Assembly (NCBI RefSeq): GCF_002904335.1
Contig: NZ_PPHF01000030.1
Coordinates: 434,001-498,000, forward strand
Reading direction: 5' to 3'
Origin: Amycolatopsis sp. CA-126428
GTDB taxonomy: Bacteria > Actinomycetota > Actinomycetes > Mycobacteriales > Pseudonocardiaceae
DNA length: 64,000 bases
Shown here: piece after piece, positions 49,422 through 56,578 of the stretch
Layout: every line of letters begins with the position of its first letter
Position numbering within the stretch: position 1 is the stretch's first letter
Program-made: the position numbers and the translations under genes
The notes under the pieces: model-generated
Seen by the model: the letters and a program-made list of their open reading frames with translations, nothing else
Told to the model about the DNA's origin: nothing
Databases searched by the model: none

Positions 49422-50665
49422 CCCTGCTCTCCTTCCGTCACCGCCTTGATCGCGCCGTCGCCCACCCGCACGCGCAGCTGGGCACCGGCCTCGACTTCGG
49501 AGACGGAGCGGAGTACCTGGAGGTTGCCTTCGGCGTCGACGAACTGCACGACCGCGTACCCGCGGGCCAGCGTCGCCGCCGGCCCGAGCGCGGTGAGCCG
49601 GGCCCGCGCGTTCGCGACCTCGGCCTGGTCCTTGGCGAGCAGGCTCAGCATGGCGCGGCGGGCGCGTTCGCGGTGGACGTCGACGTCGTCCTGCCGCCGC
49701 TGGACCGGGCCCAGCGGGTCGGCCAGGGCCGGGCGGCTGCGGATCTGGTTGAGCAGCCGCGCCTGGGTGTCGACCCAGCCGTGCAGCGCGCGGCGGCCGC
49801 GGTCACGCATCTGCCGGACGCGTTCGGTCTCCTCGCGCAGGTCCGGGACGATCCGCTTGCCGGCGTCGGTCGGCGTCGAACAGCGCAGGTCGGCGACGTA
49901 GTCGAGCAGCGGGGTGTCCGGTTCGTGCCCGATGGCGCTGACCACCGGCGTGCCCGTGGCCGACACCGCGCGGCAGAGCGCTTCGTCGGAGAACGGCAGC
50001 AGGTCCTCGACGCTGCCGCCGCCGCGGGCGATGACGATGACGTCGATGCCGGGATCCGCGTCGAAGATCCGCAGCGCGCGCATGACCTGCGGCACCGCCT
50101 GCGAGCCCTGGACGGCCGTGTTGAGCACCTTGATCCGGACGTGCGGCCACCGCCCCTGCGCGTTGGCCAGGACGTCCCGCTCGGCCGCCGACGCGCGGCC
50201 GGTGATCAGCCCGACGCCCTTCGGCAGGAACGGGATCGGCCGCTTGCGCTGGGCCGAGAAGAGGCCTTCGGCGGTCAGCAGCTTCTTCAGCCGTTCGATC
50301 CGGGCCAGCAGCTCACCGATGCCGACCGCGCGGATCTGGTCGGCGCGCAGGCTGATCGTGCCGCGGCCGAAGAAGTACGACGGCTTCGCGTGCACGACGA
50401 CGCTCGAGCCCTCCCGCAGCGGCGGCTCCATCTCGCGGATCAGCCAGTTCGGGCAGGTGACGGACATCGAGACGTCCGCCGAAGGGTCACGCAGGGTCAG
50501 GAACGCGGTCTGGGTGTTGGGCCGGGAACTGACCTGGGTGACCTGGCCCTCGACCCAGACGGTGCCGAGCCGGTGGATCCAGTCGCCGATCTTGCGGGCG
50601 ACGGTCCGGACCGGCCACGGCGATTCCGCGGTACTCGTGGGAGCCGGTGCGGACTCGGTGCTCAC
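49418..50665 (-). CDS. xseA: Exodeoxyribonuclease VII large subunit
   Basis: 415 residues. N-terminal OB domain ([24 protein letters not shown]), catalytic core ([65 protein letters not shown]) and a long C-terminal coiled coil. Cuts single-stranded DNA from both ends with XseB. GTG 50665 overlaps the preceding stop (GTGA). First nuclease gene of a four-gene coupled operon. Confidence 0.95.
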   Translation of the reverse strand: MSTESAPAPTSTAESPWPVRTVARKIGDWIHRLGTVWVEGQVTQVSSRPNTQTAFLTLRDPSADVSMSVTCPNWLIREMEPPLREGSSVVVHAKPSYFFGRGTISLRADQIRAVGIGELLARIERLKKLLTAEGLFSAQRKRPIPFLPKGVGLITGRASAAERDVLANAQGRWPHVRIKVLNTAVQGSQAVPQVMRALRIFDADPGIDVIVIARGGGSVEDLLPFSDEALCRAVSATGTPVVSAIGHEPDTPLLDYVADLRCSTPTDAGKRIVPDLREETERVRQMRDRGRRALHGWVDTQARLLNQIRSRPALADPLGPVQRRQDDVDVHRERARRAMLSLLAKDQAEVANARARLTALGPAATLARGYAVVQFVDAEGNLQVLRSVSEVEAGAQLRVRVGDGAIKAVTEGEQG

Positions 50666-51432
50666 CGGCCTTCCGCGCCGTCGCCGTCGTCTTCGGCTTC
50701 CTTGGCCCGGTCCGCCTTGCGGGCGTTGGCGATCCGGCGGGACAGCATGCCGGTGAACGACGAGCGGTCGGCGTGGGTGCGCTCGTACTCGAGGATGGTC
50801 TCGAGCTGCTCGATCGAGAACTGGCGCAGCCGGGCTCGCAGCTGGGGGAGGGTGAGCTGGTCGTAGCCGGTCAGCCCGGCCGGGCCCTCGTACCCCGCGG
50901 CGCTCGTCCGCGGCGTTTCGCTCTTGGTCTTCTTGTCGACCTTGGGCGTACCGGGCTTGGGCTTCTTCGGCGGTTCGGCTTCGGCGGCTTCGCTGTCGTT
51001 CTCGCCGTCTTCGTGGTCCTCGGCGAGCGCGCGTTCCTCCTCGGCCCACGGATCGCCGAGCTCCGCTTCGAGCTCGGCGGCCGACGGCACGCGGCCGTTG
51101 ATCTCCGAACGCGGTTCGGGCACTTCGGCGACCGGGGTGAGGTTCGGCCGCGCGGGCGGGACGTCGGGCTCGGCGTCTTCGTCGAACGTCGCCCAGCTCG
51201 GCGTGTCTTCGATCGGGCGCAGGCTCGACAGGGCGCTGTCGCCCTTGATCGCCAGCTCGGTGACGTGCTGCTGCACCCGCATGGATGCCTGCAGCACCTG
51301 GCTGACCACGGTCACCGGGAGCCCGGCCAGCTGCCGGGGAAGTTCGCGAACCCGCTCGGCGGTGGAGACGGCGAGGCCCGCGGCGACCCGGAGGGGGAGC
51401 GGGAATGGCTTCATGGGTCCAGCCTGCCGCAT
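50662..51432 (-). CDS. Lipid droplet-associated-type protein (Rv1109c-like)
   Basis: 256 residues from ATG 51432, chosen for AGGAGG 7 nt upstream; an in-frame ATG at 51414 is the alternative. N-terminal amphipathic part ([60 protein letters not shown]), a long acidic linker, then a conserved C-terminal helical module ([48 protein letters not shown]). Position between xseA and ispH equals Rv1109c. Annotated elsewhere as lipid droplet-associated; the function is not proven. Confidence 0.85.
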   Translation of the reverse strand: MRQAGPMKPFPLPLRVAAGLAVSTAERVRELPRQLAGLPVTVVSQVLQASMRVQQHVTELAIKGDSALSSLRPIEDTPSWATFDEDAEPDVPPARPNLTPVAEVPEPRSEINGRVPSAAELEAELGDPWAEEERALAEDHEDGENDSEAAEAEPPKKPKPGTPKVDKKTKSETPRTSAAGYEGPAGLTGYDQLTLPQLRARLRQFSIEQLETILEYERTHADRSSFTGMLSRRIANARKADRAKEAEDDGDGAEGR

Positions 51433-51543
51433 GAGTGTCCCTCCTGCCCAACCGGACGGGCGCAGCGCGTGACCTGCGGCACAACCCGGCAGGGGGACGA
51501 AGCTCACCCGAAAGGGACTTCGAGTCCGTCTCGGGGCTGCCCG

Positions 51544-51549
51544 TACCCT
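51544..51549 (+). promoter_or_regulatory. -10 element of ispH (leaderless)
   Basis: TACCCT, 6 nt before the ATG at 51556, with no ribosome site between. Confidence 0.55.
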
Positions 51550-51555
51550 GGGGGC

Positions 51556-52551
51556 ATGAGTGCAGCGAGTCCCGGAATCGAGCCCGCGGGTACCCCGACG
51601 ATCACCGGAACCGCTTCCGGCAAGCGGGTACTGCTCGCCAAACCCCGTGGTTACTGCGCGGGCGTCGACCGCGCGGTGATCGCCGTCGAGAAGGCCCTCG
51701 AGGTCTACGGCGCGCCGGTGTACGTCCGCAAGGAGATCGTGCACAACCGGCACGTGGTCGACACGCTGCGCGAGCGCGGCGCGATCTTCGTCGACGAGAC
51801 GTCCGAGGTGCCCGAGGGCGCGCTCGTGGTGTTCTCCGCCCACGGCGTCTCGCCGATGGTGCACGCGGAGGCGGCCGAGCGGAACCTGCGCACGATCGAC
51901 GCGACCTGCCCCCTGGTGACGAAGGTGCACAAGGAGGTCAACCGCTTCGCGAACGACGACTACGACATCCTGCTGATCGGCCACGAAGGCCACGAAGAGG
52001 TCGAGGGCACGGCCGGCGAGGCGCCGGACAAGGTCCAGCTGGTCGACAAGGCCGAGGACGTCGACAAGGTCGAGGTGCGCGACCCCTCGAAGGTGATCTG
52101 GCTGTCCCAGACGACGCTGTCGGTCGACGAGACGATGGAGCGCGTCGACCAGCTCCGCGAGCGCTTCCCGAACCTGCTGGATCCGCCGAGCGACGACATC
52201 TGTTACGCGACGACGAACCGCCAGGTCGCGGTCAAGGCGATGGCCGCCGAGTGCGACCTGGTGCTGGTGGTCGGGTCGACGAACTCGTCCAACTCGAAGC
52301 GCCTGGTCGAGGTCGCCCTGAAGGCGGGGGCCCGGGCGTCGTACCTGGTCGACTTCGCGCACGAGGTCGACGAAGCGTGGCTTTCCGGCGTGACGACGGT
52401 GGGCGTGACCTCGGGTGCGTCGGTGCCGGACGTGCTGGTCATGGAGCTGCTGGACTGGCTGGCCGAGCGCGGCTACGGCGACGTCGACGAGGTCACGACG
52501 GCCAACGAGAAGATCACGTTCGCGCCGCCCAAGGAACTCCGGAAGGTCTGA
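51556..52551 (+). CDS. ispH: 4-Hydroxy-3-methylbut-2-enyl diphosphate reductase
   Basis: 331 residues. Last step of the MEP isoprenoid pathway, producing IPP and DMAPP with a [4Fe-4S] cluster. Cluster cysteines C34 (GYCAGV), C118 (DATCPLV) and C216 (ICYATTNRQ) are all present, with FSAHGVSP and [12 protein letters not shown] for substrate binding. Leaderless ATG. Divergent from the lipid-droplet/xseA operon. Supplies precursors used by the prenyl synthase at 30009. Confidence 0.96.
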   Translation: MSAASPGIEPAGTPTITGTASGKRVLLAKPRGYCAGVDRAVIAVEKALEVYGAPVYVRKEIVHNRHVVDTLRERGAIFVDETSEVPEGALVVFSAHGVSPMVHAEAAERNLRTIDATCPLVTKVHKEVNRFANDDYDILLIGHEGHEEVEGTAGEAPDKVQLVDKAEDVDKVEVRDPSKVIWLSQTTLSVDETMERVDQLRERFPNLLDPPSDDICYATTNRQVAVKAMAAECDLVLVVGSTNSSNSKRLVEVALKAGARASYLVDFAHEVDEAWLSGVTTVGVTSGASVPDVLVMELLDWLAERGYGDVDEVTTANEKITFAPPKELRKV

Positions 52552-52603
52552 CCCTGCTCCGGCGGCGAGCCACGCTTGCGGCTCGCTGCCGTGTCGTCCC
52601 GCC

Positions 52604-52708
52604 AATCACGCGTGATGCCCCTCCAATCACACGTGATGCCCCTTTGATCACACGTAATGCCCTCCCGACCACGCGTGATGTCCCTCTGATCACCCGTGAT
52701 GCCTTTGG
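52604..52708. repeat. 21-bp tandem array, five units, each with an ATCACGCGTGAT-type palindrome
   Basis: Units start at 52604, 52625, 52646, 52667 and 52688 with no length variation. Each has the core [AG]ATCAC[AGC]CGTGATG or a one-base variant, followed by a C/T-rich spacer. The core of unit 1 is a perfect 12-bp palindrome. All sites lie on the same face of the helix (two turns per unit). It lies between the ispH stop and the terminator of the DUF6542 gene. Confidence 0.9.
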
Positions 52709-52718
52709 GCGCACGCGA

Positions 52719-52758
52719 AACGGCGGTCACCTCGCGCTCGCGAGAGGTGACCGCCGTT
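52719..52758. terminator. Hairpin between convergent ispH and DUF6542 genes
   Basis: AACGGCGGTCACCTC pairs perfectly with GAGGTGACCGCCGTT (15 bp) around a 10-nt loop, 6 nt after the minus-strand stop. Confidence 0.7.
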
Positions 52759-52764
52759 CGTTCG

Positions 52765-53688
52765 TCAGCGTTCTTCTTCGTCCCAGGGCCGGTTCCGGCG
52801 CGGCGGAGCGTTCCGCCCACCGGACGGGCGGCGCGGCGGCGGGGTTTCGCGGCCGTCCTCCGGCGGGCGCGGACGCCGTCGTGGAGCAGCGTCCCCGCCG
52901 CGCGGCTCGCGCCGGCGCGGGTCGCCCTCTTCCGGACGGGGCGTGCGCCGATTCGCAGGGGGCGGCTTGCGCGTGCCGCGGGTGCCCGGGTCGCGTTCGG
53001 CGGGAGCGCGAGGAGTCCGGCGTTCGCCGTCGGCGGGCGGGCGAGGGCGTCGCGGCGGTTCGCCGTCCCGGCCGCGCCGAGCGCCGGCCGGGACCGGGGT
53101 CTGCCCGGTCCGGTTCGAGCCGGGCGGCCGCGGCCGCCCACCGGTCGCGGCGCGCGGGGCGGGCTTCTCGTCGTCCTCGTCGGCCCGGCGGTCGGGCTTT
53201 TTGGTTTTCTTGGGGGCGTCCGGGTCGCGCTCGCGGAAGATCCGGACGAAGCCGATCAGCAGCGTGATGCCGGTGGTGATCGCCATCATGGGGAAGCTGT
53301 TGATCAGCGGCGTGCCGATGTTCAACGCCTTCGACAGCATGTCGTCGCCCTGCGCCCCGGCCGTCGACCCCGAGGTCAGCAGGATCACACTGGGCACGGT
53401 GATGGCCAGCACGAGCGGCGGCATCACCATCGGCCCGAACAGTCCCCGCCGCCGCACCGCGCAGACCGCGATCACGGCCCCGGCGATGTAGCAGACGATG
53501 AAGATCACGGGGATGTTCGTCTGGCTCGGCTTGCCCAGGAGGGCGCCCACGACCGCCAGGCCGAGGCCGATCAGGACCGCCGCCCACCAAGGCAGTCCGC
53601 GCCTCGAACCGACGACAGGACGCTCATCCCACGCAACGGGGACGTCGTCGGCATCTGGATCGCTCTGGCGATCGCGAATCGCGGTCAC
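52765..53688 (-). CDS. DUF6542 membrane protein with Pro/Arg-rich tail (Rv1111c-like)
   Basis: 307 residues. After about 30 polar residues come four or so membrane helices (WWAAVLIGLGLAVVGALLG, IPVIFIVCYIAGAVIAV, PLVLAITVPSVILLTSG, MMAITTGITLLIGF) and then a long basic tail of Pro/Arg/Glu/Gly repeats (about 160-307), probably disordered and cytoplasmic. GTG 53688 has TACGGT 8 nt upstream (leaderless). Position next to ispH equals Rv1111c. Function unknown. Confidence 0.85.
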   Translation of the reverse strand: MTAIRDRQSDPDADDVPVAWDERPVVGSRRGLPWWAAVLIGLGLAVVGALLGKPSQTNIPVIFIVCYIAGAVIAVCAVRRRGLFGPMVMPPLVLAITVPSVILLTSGSTAGAQGDDMLSKALNIGTPLINSFPMMAITTGITLLIGFVRIFRERDPDAPKKTKKPDRRADEDDEKPAPRAATGGRPRPPGSNRTGQTPVPAGARRGRDGEPPRRPRPPADGERRTPRAPAERDPGTRGTRKPPPANRRTPRPEEGDPRRREPRGGDAAPRRRPRPPEDGRETPPPRRPSGGRNAPPRRNRPWDEEER

Positions 53689-53696
53689 AGGGCAAC

Positions 53697-53702
53697 ACCG
53701 TA
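53697..53702 (-). promoter_or_regulatory. -10 element of the DUF6542 gene (leaderless)
   Basis: TACGGT on the minus strand, 8 nt before the GTG at 53688. Confidence 0.5.
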
Positions 53703-54002
53703 TCTCGTGGTTGTGAAGATCTTGCCAGCACCGCCGCCGACGTGGGCCGACAGCCACCTGCGGGCACGATCCGGTGGCGCCGGGTAGCGGCGGTGGAGCG
53801 AACCGGGCGGCCCGCTCTCGCCAGGGTCCTCCGTGAGAGACGTCGAGGACAACCTGCGCTCGGAGGGTCGCTCAGCCCGCGCTCACTCGAAAGCGCTTGC
53901 CGCAGCCCCCGTCGGCGGCCGAACCCCGGCTCGCACTCACGGTTACCCCAGCTCAGACGCCTGTGCCCGCACTCGACCCGCGCAGCTCACGCCCGGTGTC
54001 TT

Positions 54003-54258
54003 CGTACCCGGACGGGTCGGCTCACGTACCCCCACAGTCGGCTGGCGTACCCAGACGGTCGGTTCGCGTACCCAGACAGTCGGCTGGCGTACCTGGACGG
54101 TCGGTCACCGGCCGACCCCCCGGCTGCGCGACCCGCCCCTCCAGGTACGCAGGCCGACTCCCCAGGTACGCGGGCCGACCCTCCAGGTACGCAGGCCGAC
54201 TCCCTGGGTGCGCGGGCCGACCGTTGAGGTGCGCGGGCCGACCCTCTGGGTACTTGCG
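54003..54258. repeat. Two facing blocks of 21-bp repeats forming a large inverted repeat
   Basis: Left block: five units starting at 54003, 54025, 54046, 54067 and 54088 (core CGTACCCAGACGGTCGG). Right block: units at 54141, 54162, 54183, 54204 and 54225 plus a partial one, in the opposite direction (core CCAGGTACGCGGGCCGACC). The blocks are separated by about 32 bp. Units are imperfect. No gene is supported in 53689-54293 (605 bp); open frames there exist only because 21 is a multiple of 3. Confidence 0.85.
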
Positions 54259-54293
54259 AGCCCGAGCCCGAGCGAGTGCGAGCGCGACCGCGT

Positions 54294-55208
54294 TCAGCTG
54301 GCTGCCAGCTCGTCTCCCTTCCGGACCGTCGGGACGGGCGCCGGGCTGCCCGATGCGTCGGTGAGGGGTGCCACCGTGGCCCGGAACGTCTCCAGTGCCT
54401 CCAGCTCCCGTCGGCGGGCCGACAGGAACCGCTGCAGGTGCGTGCTCGACAGGTTCAGTGCCTCCACCGCGCCGCCCGCCGCGCGGTGGGCCGCCGCCGC
54501 TCCGGCTCGGACCTGCTCCACGTCCGCCTCCAGCGTGCGGTCGCTCGCCGCGAACAACGCCGCCGAGGCCAGCACCCCGAAGCCCGTGGGGCCGCACAGG
54601 AACACCCGCCGGTCGATCAGCCAGCGCAGCAGCTCCGGGTCACTGTCCAGCGCCGCGACCACCGCCGCGTCGGACGGGACGAACATGATCGTGCCGTAGA
54701 TCGCGTCCGCCCAGCGCTGGTAGCCCTTGCCCGCCAGGTCCGCCGCGCGGGACCGGATCTGCCGCACGTGCGCGCGCAACGCGTCCATCCGCTCGTCCGG
54801 GTCGTCCGTCTCCACTGCCTCGGACCACGTCGCCATGCTCGCCTTCGCGTCCACCGGGACCGTGCGGTCGCCGCCCACCCGCAGCACCATGTCCGGCTTC
54901 GCCGAGCCGCCGCCGCCCAGGTCCGTCTGCAGGGTGAAGTGCAGGTCTTCGCGCAGCCCCAGCGCGCGCGCCGTCTCGACCAGCACCTGCTCGCCCAGCT
55001 CGCCCCGGCCGCTGATCGACGCGAACGCGACCTCGTAGCGCCGCAGCGCGAGCTGCTGCTGGTCCGCCTTGGCCCGCTCGGCCGCCACCAGCCGGGCCGC
55101 CGCGTCCGCCCGGCGCATCCCGTCCTGGTACAGCCGCCACAGCACCGCGACGGCGAACAGCAGCAGGACCGCGAGCACGATCGCCGCGGTGGTCAGCACT
55201 GTCGCCAC
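54294..55208 (-). CDS. rmuC: DNA recombination protein RmuC
   Basis: 304 residues. N-terminal membrane anchor (LTTAAIVLAVLLLFAVAVLW), a short coiled coil (RADAAARLVAAERAKADQQQ), then the RmuC domain with GELGEQVLVETARALGL, KPDMVLRVGGDRTVPVDAKASM, GYQRWADAIYGTIMFVPSDAAVVAAL and a helical end. Linked to limiting inversion at short inverted repeats in E. coli. GTG 55208 chosen for GGAGGG upstream. It ends next to the large inverted 21-bp array. Confidence 0.88.
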   Translation of the reverse strand: MATVLTTAAIVLAVLLLFAVAVLWRLYQDGMRRADAAARLVAAERAKADQQQLALRRYEVAFASISGRGELGEQVLVETARALGLREDLHFTLQTDLGGGGSAKPDMVLRVGGDRTVPVDAKASMATWSEAVETDDPDERMDALRAHVRQIRSRAADLAGKGYQRWADAIYGTIMFVPSDAAVVAALDSDPELLRWLIDRRVFLCGPTGFGVLASAALFAASDRTLEADVEQVRAGAAAAHRAAGGAVEALNLSSTHLQRFLSARRRELEALETFRATVAPLTDASGSPAPVPTVRKGDELAAS

Positions 55209-55412
55209 TTCGTCTCTCCCTCCGAGCTCCGGGCTCGCAGACATCATGGCGGACCGCACCGACAAAAAACGCACCCGATCCGTCGCTCTGGGTAGCTGAC
55301 CTGCGAACACATCGATTCCGGGCGGGGCGTGTCCGATCTTGCCCGCTCGTGTTAGTACACACGTTCGAGTGAGTGGGCGGCGTGCCTGCGCGATTTCGTC
55401 GGAGCCGGGTCG

Positions 55413-55418
55413 TACCGT
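55413..55418 (+). promoter_or_regulatory. -10 element of sbcD (leaderless)
   Basis: TACCGT, 8 nt before the GTG at 55427. A 16-bp inverted repeat (CGTGT, 6 nt, ACACG) lies upstream at 55348-55363. Confidence 0.5.
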
Positions 55419-55426
55419 TGGCGCCC

Positions 55427-56578
55427 GTGAGATTCCTGCACACCTCCGACTGGCACATCGGCCGCACGTTCCACGGCGCCGACCTGCTGGCGGAACAGGA
55501 AGCGGTGCTCGGGCACCTCGCCGACCTCGTGGCCGGCGAGGCGATCGACGCCGTCCTGGTGGCAGGCGACGTCTACGACCGCGCGGTCCCCTCCGCCGAA
55601 GCCGTGCGGGTGGCGACGAAAGCCGTCGCCCGGATCCGCGCGGCCGGCGCGCAACTGGTCGTCACGCCCGGAAACCACGACTCGGCGCCCCGCCTCGGCG
55701 CCTTCGCGGAGTTCGCCGCGGCGGGCGGCCTCCACCTCCGCACCACCGTCGCCGGGCTGGCCGAACCGGTGCTGCTCGACGACGGCCACGGCCCGGTCGC
55801 CGTCTACGGAATCCCTTACCTGGAGCCGGAACCGGCGCGTCACGCGCTGGGCGTACCGGACGCGCGCGGGCACACCGGCGTGCTCACCGAAGCCATGCGC
55901 CGGATCCGCGCGGACCTCGAATCCCGGCCGGGCGTCCGGTCCGTCGTGCTCGCGCACGCGTTCGTGACCGGCGGCGAGCCGACCGACAGCGAACGAACCA
56001 TCGCGGTCGGCGGCGTCGAACAGGTGCCCGGCTCGGTCTTCGACGGCGTCGACTACGTGGCGCTCGGCCACCTCCACGGCCCGCAAACGCTCGCCGAGCA
56101 CCTGCGGTACTCCGGCAGCCCGCTGGCGTACTCGTTTTCCGAGGCCCGCCAACGCAAATCGGTCTGGCTGGTCGACGTCGATCAAACCGGCCTCGCCGAG
56201 GTCCGGCGCCACGAGCTGCCCGTGCCGAGAGCACTCGCCACGCTCACCGGCGAGCTCGAAGACCTCCTGCTGGACCCGGCGCACGACGCCTACCTCGACC
56301 ACTTCCTGTCGGTCACGGTCAGCGACCGGGTGCGCCCGGTCGACGCGATGCGGCGGCTGCGCGAGCGGTTCCGGTACGCCGTGCACCTGGAGTGGGAGCC
56401 GGCGGGCGGGCACGCCGGCGCCCCGCTGCGCTACTCCGACGCCGTCCGCGGCCGGTCCGACATCGAGGTCTCGCGCAGCTTCCTCGACGACTGCCGCGGC
56501 GCCCCGCCGAGCGAGCGCGAAGAACAACTCCTGTTCCGGGCCCTGGAAGCGGCCGACCGGGGGGCCCTCGCGAAATGA
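55427..56578 (+). CDS. sbcD: Exonuclease SbcCD subunit D
   Basis: 383 residues. Mre11-type nuclease: TSDWHIGR (D8, H10), VAGDVYDRAVPS, VVTPGNHDS, VLAHAFVTGG and ALGHLHGPQ supply the two-metal site. The C-terminal part is the capping domain. Processes hairpins and DNA ends with SbcC, whose gene overlaps by 4 bp (ATGA). GTG 55427, leaderless. Confidence 0.93.
   Translation: MRFLHTSDWHIGRTFHGADLLAEQEAVLGHLADLVAGEAIDAVLVAGDVYDRAVPSAEAVRVATKAVARIRAAGAQLVVTPGNHDSAPRLGAFAEFAAAGGLHLRTTVAGLAEPVLLDDGHGPVAVYGIPYLEPEPARHALGVPDARGHTGVLTEAMRRIRADLESRPGVRSVVLAHAFVTGGEPTDSERTIAVGGVEQVPGSVFDGVDYVALGHLHGPQTLAEHLRYSGSPLAYSFSEARQRKSVWLVDVDQTGLAEVRRHELPVPRALATLTGELEDLLLDPAHDAYLDHFLSVTVSDRVRPVDAMRRLRERFRYAVHLEWEPAGGHAGAPLRYSDAVRGRSDIEVSRSFLDDCRGAPPSEREEQLLFRALEAADRGALAK

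Noticed and set aside
52514-53267. Heptapeptide-repeat proteins encoded across the 21-bp array
   Set aside because: 21 bp equals seven codons, so every frame gives a repeat peptide. No start or ribosome site fits, and a terminator and a real gene on the other strand follow.
52604-54258. CRISPR array
   Set aside because: The 21-bp units abut one another with no unique spacers and no cas genes are nearby.
55300-55400. LexA/SOS box between rmuC and sbcD
   Set aside because: GTTCGA and CGAAC occur singly, but no full CGAAC-N4-GTTCG palindrome was found.
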